Assembly (NCBI GenBank): GCA_019316985.1
Contig: CP079215.1
Coordinates: 620,001-684,000, forward strand
Length of the DNA stretch: 64,000 nucleotides
Direction of reading: 5' to 3'
Source of the DNA: Paraniabella defluvii
GTDB lineage: Bacteria; Bacteroidota; Bacteroidia; Chitinophagales; Chitinophagaceae
In this document: positions 39,089 through 51,158 of the stretch, piece after piece
How positions within the stretch are numbered: position 1 is the first letter of the stretch
How the letters are laid out: every line of letters starts with the position of its first letter
Position numbers and translations under genes: made by a program
The notes under the pieces: model-generated
Told to the model about the DNA's origin: nothing
Databases searched by the model: none
What the model saw: the letters and a program-made list of their open reading frames with translations, nothing else

Positions 39089-39727
39089 TTAATTGTTTAA
39101 CCCATAGATTTTTCGGATGGTCTGTGCGTCGTTGCGCTCCTTCGCCCTTTGCACTGCCAGTATTGTAGTATTGTTATTAAAATGCCGTAGGAACATCAGT
39201 TTATCCTGCATGTCTGCATATATCCGGTCAATGGCCTGCAAGCGTTCATCATCGCTCATACGAGCTTTGCCTGCCGTGATTACCGTAAGCAACTCATCGA
39301 GGTTGCGCAGACTTTCTTTAAACAGATTATCATATACACGACCCAAATAAGCCAGCTCATCTGCATTGAAATTGTTGTCCTGCCGGAAGCGTTCATAAGC
39401 CTTACGGTATTCTTTAACCAGAATGATCTGGTAATTGGTAATGTCTGCCACACGCCGGTAATTGCGTACCGCCGGACTTACCTCCATCAAGCCATCAAGA
39501 AAAGCCTTATGCAAACTGAAGTTGCCTTCTGAAATATTCTTGATAGTGTTATATCCTCCGCTAAGAATTTCGTAGCCTTTCTTCATGTCGCTAAGTATTT
39601 GCTTGAATTGCGCCAGTTTCTCAATATTGAGTATGAGCTGCGCTATCTCATCTGCCTGCGCAGATGCACGAAAGGCAGGCAATATGCCCAGGAAGGATAG
39701 CGATATCAGTATGATCAGCTTTTTCAT
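39089..39727 (-). CDS. traI: TraI-like periplasmic protein (paralogue 1)
   Basis: Intact, 212 residues; signal MKKLIILISLSFLGILPAFR. Helical protein with EKLAQFKQILSDMKKGYEIL and FRQDNNFNADELAYLGRVYD near the middle, ending IRKIYGLNN. It is the TraI-type (DUF4141-like) protein of Bacteroidetes transfer regions, sometimes labelled TerB. It is the first of three related genes in a row. Role in pilus or channel assembly by analogy only. Confidence 0.72.
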   Translation of the reverse strand: MKKLIILISLSFLGILPAFRASAQADEIAQLILNIEKLAQFKQILSDMKKGYEILSGGYNTIKNISEGNFSLHKAFLDGLMEVSPAVRNYRRVADITNYQIILVKEYRKAYERFRQDNNFNADELAYLGRVYDNLFKESLRNLDELLTVITAGKARMSDDERLQAIDRIYADMQDKLMFLRHFNNNTTILAVQRAKERNDAQTIRKIYGLNN

Positions 39728-39729
39728 AG

Positions 39730-40379
39730 TTACTCGTTTTTAATGCCCTGTAATACACGGCTGGTTTGTACATCTGTTTTTTCTTTGATTCTGGATGCAG
39801 CAAGCGATTTTGCATCGTTGGAAAAACTTTGCGAGAAAGTGTATTTGTCCTGCATGTCCAGATACAACTTATCAATCCTTGCAATGCGCTCATCGTCCTT
39901 CATTTCCAGTTTGCTATCTGTTGTAATCGTAATCAGCTCGTCAAGACTTTTATCGCAGTCGTCCAGCAACCGACCAAAGACCCTTCTGATGTAGGCCAGC
40001 TCATCGTTGCTAAAGGCGTCGCTGCTGTTAAGCCTGCCGTAAGTGCGGTTGTAGTTTTGTACAATTTTTACCTGTAAGGCGATTATATCCGCAACCTTTG
40101 CATACCGCCTGATTTCCGGGTTCACGGACTTCAAAGAATTTAGGTAATCCGTGTGCAGGTTAATTCTCCCCTGGTGAAGCCGCCGATAGTGTTCAACCCA
40201 TCTTTGGCTATGTTGTAGCCCTTTTTAGCATAGCCGATATACACCTGGAGCGCAGCAATTTGCTGAAGCAGGTATTTCTTTTGTGTCTTCTTTTGCTGAA
40301 ACCATTCTGCAAAAGTTTGTGCTTGCAGGTTACTCCCTGCCGACACAACCAGCAATAGAAACAAGAGTATCTTTTTCAT
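39730..40379 (-). CDS. TraI-like periplasmic protein (paralogue 2), one frame break
   Basis: Starts MKKILLFLLLVVSAGSNLQA at 40379. Body FAEWFQQKKTQKKYLLQQIA, GYNIAKDGLNTIGGFTRGEL; then, after a missing A near 40165, LNLHTDYLNSLKSVNPEIRR and YGRLNSSDAFSNDELAYIRR, with the same layout as paralogue 1. About 216 codons. Stop directly before the next gene. The lost base makes this gene look fused to the upstream one. Confidence 0.75.
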
Positions 40380-40389
40380 ACGTTCTGAT

Positions 40390-41063
40390 TTAAGGAAGTC
40401 CATATAATTTTTTACTGCCTGCACTTCGGTTTCGGTTTTAGCACGCTGAAGGCTTAGTAAAGTATTCTGCCTGTTGAACTGCACCAGATCCAAATAATTG
40501 ACATCTACCTGGTCGGCTGCGTTGTTAATCAGCTCCAGCCTTTTGGCATCGCTCATTTTTGTAGTGAAGGATTTTATGATGAGGCTGATCTGGTCAATGT
40601 TCTTCAGGCTTTCGTCAAGAATGCCTGAATACACTTTTTCCATGTAAAAAATTTCCTCTACAGTAAAATGACTGTCCTGCCGGATCAGCGACCATGAGCG
40701 TTTGTATTCATCTACAAGGCGTAATTGTTTCTTTGTAATATCCCGGATGCGCTGGTAGTAGGATATAATGGATTTAACTTTAGCCAGTTCCTCATAGTAT
40801 TTCCGGTATTGCTCTTTTTGCTTTTCCGTCCAGTCCGAAATCTCATCCAGTTTTAATTTGGATAAAGTATTCTCTAAGGTTTTCTGAGCGTTTTGCAGCC
40901 ATATCGTTTTATTCTGCAATCGCTGAATTTGCAGGTCAATTGCCTTGATCACTTTTTTGACGGCAGCTTTTACTACAACCCAAACCACTGCGTGGCTTTG
41001 TTGCGTGGGTGCTACCACCAGTAACATGGTAGCTAACATTGTGATGAACCATATCTTTTTCAT
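40390..41063 (-). CDS. TraI-like protein (paralogue 3), 3' frame break
   Basis: Starts MKKIWFITMLATMLLVVAPT at 41063. Long helices (LQNAQKTLENTLSKLKLDEI) and the shared SHFTVEEIFYMEKVYSGILD block. In the given sequence it runs into paralogue 2 as one frame; adding one A to the A run near 40415 gives AVKKLYGLP and a stop at 40390-40392, matching the KIYGLNN end of paralogue 1. I therefore separate the two genes, which are then eleven bases apart. About 225 codons. Confidence 0.72.
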
Positions 41064-41066
41064 GCC

Positions 41067-41456
41067 TTATAGATTTTTAATAAATAATTCAATCGTTGTC
41101 TTTCCCTGCTCCGTCAGTGCTTCGAGGTACAGTGATTTTGAAACTGTCTCGAAAACGCAATACCGATCTCCGCCTATTTCAATGAGGTGGCCGTTGGAAT
41201 GCCAACCATAGGTAGCCAACCATGTTTCTTCAGATTCAGGAGTGTTACTTACATATTCTGTTCGAGTAACCTGGTAGAAGCTGCCACAGGGCTTTATGGT
41301 AAGGGTGGCATCTACTCCTGCAATCTTTTCATTGTGCGGCGGCTGTCTTACATATATGCCTTCCATCATAGAGAGCGTAGCATGGTGCTGCCTCCCGAAG
41401 TGAAGTATCATTTTAACGGCTACGTGTAGGTCATATATCAGTTTATTCAGTTTCAT
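41067..41456 (-). CDS. Element protein of unknown function between traG and the TraI-like genes
   Basis: Intact, 129 residues, no signal peptide. Beta-rich C-terminal half with CGSFYQVTRTEYVSNTPESE and TWLATYGWHSNGHLIEIGGD. Its start is 12 bases from the traG stop, and its stop is four bases before paralogue 3, so it is part of the transfer operon. I recognise no family. Confidence 0.6.
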   Translation of the reverse strand: MKLNKLIYDLHVAVKMILHFGRQHHATLSMMEGIYVRQPPHNEKIAGVDATLTIKPCGSFYQVTRTEYVSNTPESEETWLATYGWHSNGHLIEIGGDRYCVFETVSKSLYLEALTEQGKTTIELFIKNL

Positions 41457-41467
41457 TGAGTAGATGT

Positions 41468-43936
41468 TTAGCTTTTATTTCTTATTTCTTCTGCCATTGC
41501 CGCAATGCCTTTGCGGATGTCGCCATCAAACTTTGCAGCATATTCCATCAGTTTTACCTTTTCTGTTTGCTCGGTAGTATAGGCGAGATATTCCTCCAGG
41601 CTTACTTCTGTACGGTACACTTTGCTTAGCATACCTCCGAGGCTGATGAAAACCTCCTTGTATTTCTTGGTGGGATCATTAGCCTTGTTAACGGACAGCA
41701 CCAACGCCTTTTCCTTTTCTGTTAGTCCCAACAATTCCTGTATCTGGTCAAACTTGTTCTGATATTTACTTTGGTCAAGCAGTATCTTGCAATCGCTGTT
41801 GTTAATGATGGCCTGCTTTACCACCGGAGAAGAAATAATATCTTCCACTTCCTGCGTTACCACTATCGCTTCTCCGAAAAATTTCCTTACGGTTTTGAAT
41901 AAGTATTTTATGTATTCGGCAAAGCCTTCTTTCATGAGAGCTTTCCAGGCTTCTTCAATCAATATCATTTTCCGGATGCCCTTCATCTTCCTCATTTTGT
42001 TGATGAAGACTTCCATGATGATGATCGTTACGACAGGAAATAAAATCGGGTGATCCTTGATATTGTCCAGCTCGAATACTATAAACCGTTCCTGTAATAA
42101 GTTCAGGTTTTCGGTTGCGTTGAGGAGATAATCAAATTCGCCACCTTCATAGTAAGGGCGAAGCACGTAGAGGAAGTTATTTATATCAAAATCCTTTTCT
42201 TTCACCCGGTCACCTTCCAGCACCTGCGTGTACTCGTCCCTCAGAAAAGCGTAAAAGCTGTTGAAGCAGGGAAACACTTTGGTATTCTTTTCCAGATAGC
42301 TGTAATAACCTCCGATAGCATTGGACAAGGCTACATACTCACTGCGCTTAAATTCCTCATCATCTTTTTTCCATAATGCCAGGAGCAGGGTTTTAATGCT
42401 TTCCTTTTTTTTTCGGTATCAAGGCTATCGCCTTCGCCTATATAAAAGGGATTGAAGCGGATGGGATTGTCTTCACTATAGGTAAAATAGTAGCCATTCA
42501 CCATATCGCACAGTCCCTTGTAGCTGTGCCCTACGTCCACCAGCACGATATGCGTGCCCTGCTCGTAATAGCTGCGTACCATGTGGTTGGTAAAAAGCTC
42601 TTACCGGAACCACTGGGGCCAAGTATGAATTTATTCCTGTTTGTGCAAATGCCCATTTTCATAGGCTCATCGCTGATGTCCACATGAACAGGTTTGCCGG
42701 TGAGCCTGTCACCCATGCGAATACCTACGGGGCTTACTGAAGAACGATACCCCGTTTCCAGGTTCAGAAAGCAGGTAGCCTGTTCCGCAAACGTGTCGAA
42801 GGTGTCGTTCATGGGAAAGTCTGCGGCGTTACCGGGAATACCGCCCAGAATATCTGCGGTGCGCCGATAGTTTCCTGTTTCGCTACTGCATCCATCTGTG
42901 CCAATGCAGAGGACACCATATTCTTCAGGTCCTTCAGTTCTTCCTTGTTATCTGTCCATACCAGTACATTGAAATGCGATTTAACCGGAAGGCGCTGTTG
43001 GCTGATTGCTTCGTTCAGGAAATCATTGGTAGCGTCCCTTGCAATCAAATTCTCCCTGCTGTACGCCGAAAGGGATTGCAGCCGTAATCTTTTGCTTTCC
43101 AGCTTTTGAATGGCTTTTTGCGCATCTTCAATAAAGAGATATTGATTATAGATGTGATTGCAGGGTAGAAGTTGTCCTAACGTAGAAGCAAAGCCAACGC
43201 TGAACTTTGTTTTATCGGTACTGTATTTGTCGTAATTGATACGGCTACCGCACAGTGCAGGAAGATCTGCGGCATCTCCCAGCGTATAGAGCTGACAATA
43301 CTTGTCACCCACACGCATTCCTTCATCAAAACTGATGTCAGCCATCAGGAAACTATCGTTTCGCTCGGACAGATAGCAATACTGCTCTATCAAACCCATC
43401 TTACGGCTATGGCTCCGCAGCTCTTTTTCTTTAAGCCTTGTCAGCTTCACGAAACCGCTGTCTTCCATAATGCGCTTGAACTGACCCGCACTGTCCAGAA
43501 AGTCCTGCAACAGTTGCGGCTTTAAAGTTTCTTCCGGCACTATGGATTTGCGCAGGAGGCTTGAAAACATGGAGCTGGCTGTTTTACGTCCTTCAGGCTT
43601 TTTGGTGAGCATGATGTAGCAGCTATGCGCCAGGAAGGGGCGCTCGTTGAAGAACCGCTCACTGGCCCGACTAAGGAAGCTGGTATCTTCCTTTGTAAAG
43701 TCCGGCTTATGGCTGCTATCCAAAAACCAATCCTGCTTGTGGAATACGCTGTATTTGGGCAGTAGCTTGATTGCTTTTATCCATGCCTGGTGAAAGGCTT
43801 CGTATTCCTGATCGGAAAGCGAAAAGATTTCCGGCAGGTCTGCTTTAAAGACAACCGTCATGTCGCCTTGCTTGCTTAGGATGCAGTCATGCTCTACATC
43901 CATTATTGGTAAAATATCATCCAACACTTTTTCCAT
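41468..43936 (-). CDS. traG: Conjugation ATPase TraG (VirB4-like), three or more frame breaks
   Basis: Motor ATPase of the transfer apparatus. The N-terminal domain (MEKVLDDILPIMDVEHDCIL) is followed by the VirB4-like RecA domain: Walker A LGPSGSGKSF near 42605, VLVDVGHSYKGLC near 42530, Walker B RKMILIEEAWKAL near 41960, and IVVTQEVEDI (arginine/sensor region) near 41850. Breaks lie near 42830, 42590 and 42400 (a TTTTTTTT run on the plus strand). About 823 codons, the size of TraG of CTnDOT-type elements. It is the largest transfer gene after the methylase/helicase. Confidence 0.9.
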
Positions 43937-43985
43937 CTCACTTTTTTACCTGTTATCACTTCAATGCACTCATGGCATTGTTACC

Positions 43986-44800
43986 TCATAGCTTTGGGCC
44001 TCTACGCTGCCGCTGGCCGGTCTTCCGGCTTTCATCTGCTTGTTTGGATTGCTGCTGTTTTTTTATATTCTCTTTTATAGTTTGTTCAATGCCGGTTTCT
44101 TTCCAGTCAATAATCTTCGCCTCAAAATGAGATTTGATGTTCTTTAGCTTCAACCCGTCTGTTTCGTCCCAACCTCCTTTTCTATTGAAGCCTACCGGGT
44201 CTAATACTATTTCGTGCGGAAAGGAAATAACAATAAGGTCTTTAGGAATGGAGGTGAGGTTTTCATAGTCCAATTCCTGAAACTCATGTTTCTTTGGATT
44301 GTATGGTATCACGTAAGCCTCTTTGTCATCATCGTAGTAATGGTCAATCTGTCTGAAGACGATGCCGTTAGAAGCGAAATCATCTTTAGGACGCAGCATA
44401 TCCATTGTTATATCTACATAGAAAGTGTGACCGGCTATGTCCACGGTAGGCAATTGCCCCATCAGCCTCCTTCCAAGCGCCTGCTGATCTACCATTAAAG
44501 CGAAATCTGTTTTTCCCTGCACCTCGTGAACGGAGCAACCGTATTTCTCTGCCATCCCCACAGGATCAAGCTGCACCAGCTCTGGTATCTTTACTGTGGT
44601 AACATCCGTATCATCGCTAAACAACCTCGGTATGTTTTTCTCTGTAGGACTATAATCAAATACATATCCATCACCAACATCCCGCATGTCAAACAGGGGA
44701 TTACGTTCTCCGGGTTTGCTTTCTCACAGAGTTGCAAGCTGGCAACGTCCACAACAAAATCGGTTCCTTCGATGTTGTACACCGGCAATTCTCTTTTCAT
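43986..44800 (-). CDS. Conserved element protein of unknown function, one frame break
   Basis: Starts MKRELPVYNIEGTDFVVDVA at 44800, overlapping traF by four bases (ATGA). One C missing in a run of four near 44700 links ENVIPLFDMRDVGDGYVFDY. Later segments: VDIAGHTFYVDITMDMLRPK, the FRQIDHYYDDDKEAYVIPYN block, and a very basic C-terminus (SRKTGQRQRRGPKL). About 271 codons. It has orthologues in many related elements at the same spot; function not known. The basic tail suggests nucleic-acid binding. Confidence 0.72.
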
Positions 44801-45126
44801 GATTGTTTGTCTTTAATGCCTATAAAGATTTTTCTGCTCCTGGACTTGATCAGCTTAGGAACCTGCTTCCGGGCAAGGGCTTTCATCAACCCATGTTCGC
44901 CGTATTTGTTGCTCATGCCGTAAATCTTCATAACCAGGAATGTTCCTGCGGTCAGAATGATACCGATGCACAGGTAAGTAGGAAGACCGATGATATACAT
45001 TGCGGCAAAGACAATGAGCAGCGCCACGACACCACCGCCTAAATACCAGATATATTGTGCCTTCAAGCCTTTGAACTCGATGCTCTGGTTAATTCCTTTG
45101 TTAATTTGATAAACACTATTTGCCAT
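44797..45126 (-). CDS. traF: Conjugative transposon protein TraF (DUF4133, VirB3-like)
   Basis: Intact, 109 residues. MANSVYQINKGINQSIEFKG, then two adjoining membrane helices (YIWYLGGGVVALLIVFAAMY, IGLPTYLCIGIILTAGTFLV) and a basic C-terminus (KYGEHGLMKALARKQVPKLI). This is the usual TraF of Bacteroidetes elements. Small inner-membrane subunit of the secretion channel. Confidence 0.9.
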   Translation of the reverse strand: MANSVYQINKGINQSIEFKGLKAQYIWYLGGGVVALLIVFAAMYIIGLPTYLCIGIILTAGTFLVMKIYGMSNKYGEHGLMKALARKQVPKLIKSRSRKIFIGIKDKQS

Positions 45127-45146
45127 AATATTTCCTTTTAATTATT

Positions 45147-48100
45147 TTATAATCGCATCCTGCTACGGGAACGTTCTGCTACCTGCTGCGAGGCGAGTAT
45201 CACTTCTTTTGGAACAGTATGCCCGTTCACTTTTTCGGACAGTTGAATGACAGGAGTATCAATAACTTCTTCCGGTTCGGTTTCCGCTACCTGTTGCTGC
45301 TTCAACTGGTTTTCCTGTATCTTGATGGCTATCTGCCTTTCCAGATTAGCCAGTTCATTTTTCATTTGTTGTAATTCCGCTTCCTGTAAAAATGGTTTGG
45401 TAGTAAGCTGCTCCAGTTTGGGTATCTCTGTTTTCAGTTCGTTCAAAGTATGCTCATACTTTTCTTTCAGGCTTTCCACCCGGTCAATCGCATTAAGGAA
45501 ATGTCTTGCCGCCAGCTTAGGATTGTCTGTATTCGGAAGCCCGTTGTTGTAAGTGTACTTAATACCGTCACTGCTTCGCTGCGCATAAAAGCTATTGGAA
45601 TAGCGGTATTCAAAAACTCCGTTTTCCTCATAGGCTTCCTGCTGCCTGCGGATATACAGGCTGAAACCGTAGAGTGTACCTATCTGCGCTGTATGCTCAT
45701 CTGCAACAGCAGGCTTCCAGTCCTGGTACAGCTTGATGATGTGTTTACCAATGGCTTCACTGTCCGTTGAACTGATAGTATCCAGTTTGATAGGGTTAAC
45801 CTTTACACCGTCCTTATCCAGTTGAAGGCCGGCCTTGTACACTTTTTCATCTGCTGCAAGTTTATCGAGCGTTTTAACGGTGGATGCCTGTTCATTTTGC
45901 AGATTTTCCAATTGGTATTTATTGCGTGCGATTTCTCTGAAGTGAGAAACTTTCAGGCTTTCCATTACAGCTATCTTCTTTTCCAGTTTTGATTTTTCCA
46001 ATAATGAAGTGTCGCCGGACAGAATGGCTATATATTCGGAAAAATTCATCCCGCTTTTTTCGTCAATCGCACCTTCATCAATGGTACGCACGTTCAACTC
46101 ACAATTTTTCATTTGCGAAATGAACGTCTGTTTATTCTTCAGAAGGTTGAATTTGTAATTATCCAATGACTGTTCTACTGCGTAGATATAGTTCTGAACT
46201 TTGTTGCCGTAATATTCTTTGGCAATAAGATTGCCCTGGCGTGCGCCACGGCCATTACGTTGTTCCAGCTCTGACGGTTTCCAGGGAATATCAAGGTGGT
46301 GCATGGCCACTACACGTTGCTGCACATTTAGGCCGGTTCCGGCTTTCTCTGTGCTGCCCAATAAAATGCGAATCTCACCTCTGTTCATCTTACGGAACAG
46401 TTCGGGCTTTTTTGTATCTGTCCAGTCGTGAATAAAAGTGATTTCCCGTTCGGGAATATTAAAGTCCCTGATCAGTTTTTCTTTAACTGCATCGTAGATA
46501 TTAAATTCAACAGGCTTGGGTGTACCAATGTCTGAGAAGATAATCTGTGTACCCTTATGCTCGGTAGTTTCTTTATAGATCTCTGCAATCTTGCGGGCAC
46601 TGACATTTACTTTGTTGTCGGGATGATCACTATACTTCCACTCGTTGATCAATCGCATATCCGCCGACATTTTTAGCGTAGTTGGTTGCGATCAGCATTC
46701 TGCCTTTGTCTTCCTCTGGCGTCAACCTGCCACGACCAATCAATTCACCATTACCTGTTTTAGCGAATTGCATCAGGTTTTTAATGAACTCACTTTGTTC
46801 AGGCGTTGGCTTTATGTTCACCAGCGTTTCACTCAATTCGGGCTTGTCAAGGTTTATATGTTTTGCCGTTTTGTAGTCGGTGATCTCGTTATAGAACAAA
46901 GCAAGCTCCGGTACTTTAATAAAATGCCTGAAGCGTTCTTTGGCAATGATCTCGTTGGTCACTGAAAATTCAAAGTCTGTTGTTTTACGTGCAAATACAG
47001 CAGCCCAACCATCAAAATTTTCAATATGCTGGCGTTCCATTTCTTTCGGACGCAGGTATTTAAACAACAGATACATTTCGGTGAGGCTGTTGGATATAGG
47101 TGTGCCGGAAAGGAACGTGACACATAAATCGGAATTAAAACGTGTTTGCAGTTCGCGAACAGCGAACAACATATTCAGCGCCTTCTGGCTACCTTCTGTA
47201 TTACCCAAACCAGCGACCCTGTTATGACGGGTAGTGAAAGTGAGATTTTTGTACTTATGGGATTCGTCCACAAATAAGTGATCAATACCCATTTCTTTGA
47301 AATTGATACCTGTGTCTTTCTTTTCCTCGATCTCTTTCAGGATAGATTTCAGTTTTCCCTCAAGGTTGTTCTTGCGTATCTCCAGCCCTTTGAGCATTTT
47401 CTTAGAGATGTCGCCGCCAAGATCTTTGACAGTTTCAGGTCACGTTCAACATTGTCCAGTTCCGTTTGAAATATCTCTCTTTGTATCTCCGGTGACTGCG
47501 GTATCTTTCCGAATTGATCATGGGTAAGTATGATACAATCCCAATTGTTGTTCTTTATTTCATGGAAAAGCCGCAACCGTTGTGCGGGTGTAAAATCATT
47601 TTGCCCCGGAAACAGGATGCGAGCTTTAGGATAGGCTTTTTATAGGTTTCTGCTATCTGGTTAACGTTGCCTTTAGCGCAACAATCATAGGCTTATGCAC
47701 AATACCTAATCTTTTCATCTCCTGTGCGGAGACGATCATGGTAAGGGTTTTGCCCAATCCTACTTCATGATCAACCAATGCCCCACGGTTCTGTATGATT
47801 CGCCAGGCTGCGTTCTTTTGTGAGCTATATAAATCCTCAATGCCTAATGCTTTTTATCTAAGCCGGGAAAATTGAGGTGGTTGCCGTTGAACTCCGCAAT
47901 ACATAGCAGTTGAACGTATCATTGTACAGGTTTTCCAAGTTCTTTTTCTCATCATCCGGTATTTCATTCAGCCAGTTAATGAAACCACTCCTTATCTGCT
48001 CGATCTTTTGGTGTGCCAGTTGTATGGCTTCATTATCGGGGACCCTGATGGTTGTATTATTAGGGCCTTTCACTTCATAAGTAAAGAAAGGGGTTGTATT

Positions 48101-50682
48101 CTCCAGTGCATGTTCCAGCAAAGTGTATCCGTAGGTAGTACGTCCGCTTTTCGGTGTAAACAGCGAACTCTCTGGATACTTTGATATTCATTCCTGTGTT
48201 TACCTTGAAGGCATCCAGCGACGGAAAATAATTGATGGTAGCGTCCAGTTCGAATAGCGATGTAGCAAATCGCTCGTAGTATGAATTAGGTATCCAGCGT
48301 TCTCCTAAATTGAAATCCAGTAATTCAAACGGAATACGCTCCGGCTGCACCTTTGCGATGGCTTCCGCACTTCTTTTATAGTGCAGGTTATCCGGGAACT
48401 GACCGTACAGGTGTTCTGCCTGCCTCAGCTTTTCAACTACATTACCGCTCAAATACTGGTCTGCTGTTTCCCACTCATTGCTGGCAGGATTCATGTACAC
48501 ATGATTACCGAGGCGATTGATGACTTCGTTTTCATCTAACCCCATTGCCGCACTGATGAAGCCTGTATCTACCTTTCCGGTATCGTTGAGGCTATGTGCA
48601 AGGGCTTCAATGGGATCATCGGTTATGAACCGCTCCTTAACCTGATGAATGGAATGAGTTAGTATATCTGCTTTAACAAACCGTTCGCCTTCTCTGCGTT
48701 CGAGCGAGGACAATGCAATTACCCCGAAAGCAGTATCTTCCAGAATACGCCTGCGGTTATCAGGGCTGTTCAAAAGACCGTATTCAACAACAAAATGTTC
48801 GTACTTGCTGTTTAGCTGATCCCTGTCTGCGTTGCTGATTGTTTCCCCTGATACTTCTTTGGCTGCTAATTCGAGATAAGCATCACGAAGTGCTGCATAG
48901 TTTTCGTAGAAATGAATGTTTCCCTGAAGACCCAGGGGCTGGAGCACGGCTTGCTTGTATTCGGGATCGGGATTGCCAATTGTGCCGACACTACCCATGT
49001 GTACCACCAGCGTTCCTTCCTGGTAGTAAGGCTTTAGCCCGATAAATGGAAGCGGAACTTTTTGTTCAAACCGGAAAAAGCCTTCCAGTGTCTGGTCGCC
49101 CTCGTACCTGAAACTGTGGTCAAACTGTTTAAGATAATTGGAAATACCCGTCAGCTCATGACCCAATAAACGGGCATCCATCCAGTTTGCTGACAGATGA
49201 TCTACCTCTTTGACATTAGAATAAAGCTATATAAAAACCGATTGCTTTTGTGCTGCTTTGCGGTAAGCAATACAACATTCTCATGACTTGGCTTATCGGT
49301 GGTGCGTATCGCGCCGATGATGCGTGCTGATGCTTTTTGCACAACCGTTTCATCGAGTGGATTGATATATGCCATTGCCCGGTTGATCTGCTCTGCCGGG
49401 GCTGTATCAAACAATCCCAATTGTACCGAAGTGCTTTCCGTTGGGTTTTCCGGCATCGGCAGGTACGTGAGTTTTTTACCCTCATTTTCAGGAACAGGTA
49501 ATAGTACCGTTTGCGCCTTCTGATATAATTCAGGGTTAAAGCGATTTTGGAATTGATTGATCAGACTGGCATAAAGGCTTTCCCTGATCTGGTTGATGTC
49601 ACCATCCTGCCAAACCACTTCTGAAGCTCTGCCGTATTGGTTTTTGCCTGGCTTACGCACATTGCCCATGACCACATCGTGATCGTGAGTGGAGATAAAA
49701 TAATTATAGGAAAGCGACCAAATTCATTTTCTCGTTCCCTTACTTCATTCAGCCAATCTTCTTCCCAGCTTATCTTTTCCTTTCCCGTATTCTTTTGAAC
49801 AATCAACAAATGGTTCGGCGCTTCGGTATTGCCGGTATCTTTCATAAGATTATCAGGCATCACCGCAAGGCCCACAAAATCTGCCCGCTGAAACAGGTAT
49901 TCTCTTGCTGTATGATTAGATGGACTGTTCAGGAAAGCATCTGTTGTTATGAAAGCCATCAAACCACCTTCACCCAGTTTGTCCAGACCTTTCGCGAAAA
50001 AAATAATTGTGTATTTTACCCGATATCTCTTTATCGGGAAAGGCTTCATCATATACCGAAAAATTCCCGAAAGGAATATTGCTCACCACCAGGTCATAAG
50101 TGCCGTTATCTTTTACAGGTGCTTCTTCAAAGCCTGTAATATGCGTCGCTGTTTTTACCGGAAGCGTACTGTTGATGGCAGACAGCACTAATCCGGTTAG
50201 CCTGTCCTTTTCCACTGCGGTAATCTGTTCCAGTTGAGGGAATGATATAACCGCTTCGCTGATGAATACACCTGAACCGGCTGAAGGTTCATACAATCTT
50301 TTAGGCTGAATGCCCTGTGCTGCGAGTGTGCTGTACAGGGTTTGGGGTACTACTTCCGGTGTATAAAATGCGGTGAGAACACTATTGCGTAATGAAGCAA
50401 TGATTTCCTTGTAAGCTGTTTCAGGATAGTTTTCTTTGAGCAGGTCGTGTAATTGCATCATTTCAGCATGATGCTTCAAATCCTCTTTTGTAGCACCATT
50501 AGCTTGCCAATCTTCAGGTGACCCATAAGGATATAAAACGGCCTTGATGCCGCCAAAACCTGCATATTTTTTCAGGCTGACGACATCTTCCGCAGTAAGC
50601 GGACGACCGTTCTGATAATCCAACGCTGTACGGATAGCACGAAGGTTATCATGCAGCTTTTGGGAATATTATTGTAAGCCAT
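45147..50682 (-). CDS. Very large N6-DNA-methylase/SNF2-type helicase, eight or more frame breaks
   Basis: One protein of about 1845 residues. The N-terminal region (start [20 protein letters not shown] at 50682 after adding one A) holds an adenine methylase: [19 protein letters not shown] (SAM motif I) and [13 protein letters not shown] (an NPPY-like motif in which Pro-Pro-Tyr is replaced by Ile-Pro-Phe). The C-terminal half is a superfamily 2 helicase: [17 protein letters not shown] near 47745 (Walker A), [13 protein letters not shown] near 47270 (DEAH-type box), [20 protein letters not shown] near 46310 and the motif [13 protein letters not shown] near 46245. Such proteins travel with Bacteroidetes conjugative elements and may protect incoming DNA from restriction, but this is not established. 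It interrupts the tra operon between traE and traF. Confidence 0.85.
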
Positions 50683-50717
50683 AATCACACATTTTCTTTC
50701 TTCACTTTTCTTTTGGC

Positions 50718-51146
50718 TCAGGCCAGGTAATCATGTACCTGCCCAATGATGGCATATCTCAAATGCCTGTTTGTTTCATTTTCACTGTTAAAATCAAAAT
50801 CACTAAAGATGCCTTTGCATGTTTCGATGAGATTTACCACTTCGTAGGTGAGTGTTCCGTTTTCCTTCATCCGCTCGTAGTCTCCATTAAATTCTTCTTC
50901 TATAACCGAGCGTATATACTGATAGCGGGATGGCTGCAATTCTTCTGTCATTGCATTGAGGCATAGTTCTTCGATGATGTAGGGTGCCCTTCCTTCGCCA
51001 AGAAGCTGCTCAACCATCGGCAATACAGCATTTACCTTTTCTTCCAGATACCTGGTGACTGAATAGTCTTCCTGCAAGCTGATCATGAGGTCAGGATTGT
51101 TGTGGACGATATACGCCCACAACTTTTCTGTTAGCACACTTTGCAT
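50718..51146 (-). CDS. DUF1896 family protein
   Basis: Intact, 142 residues, acidic and helical: LWAYIVHNNPDLMISLQEDY, VTRYLEEKVNAVLPMVEQLL, EELCLNAMTEELQPSRYQYI. DUF1896 proteins are found only with Bacteroidetes conjugative elements, usually next to the methylase/helicase gene as here (36 bases apart). Function unknown. Confidence 0.85.
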   Translation of the reverse strand: MQSVLTEKLWAYIVHNNPDLMISLQEDYSVTRYLEEKVNAVLPMVEQLLGEGRAPYIIEELCLNAMTEELQPSRYQYIRSVIEEEFNGDYERMKENGTLTYEVVNLIETCKGIFSDFDFNSENETNRHLRYAIIGQVHDYLA

Positions 51147-51158
51147 ACTTCCTGATTT

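Noticed and set aside
40140-41063. Apparent 307-residue fusion protein
   Set aside because: The second half starts with its own signal peptide (MKKILLFLLLVV), and one added A near 40415 gives the first half the proper family end KKLYGLP and a stop. Treated as two genes.
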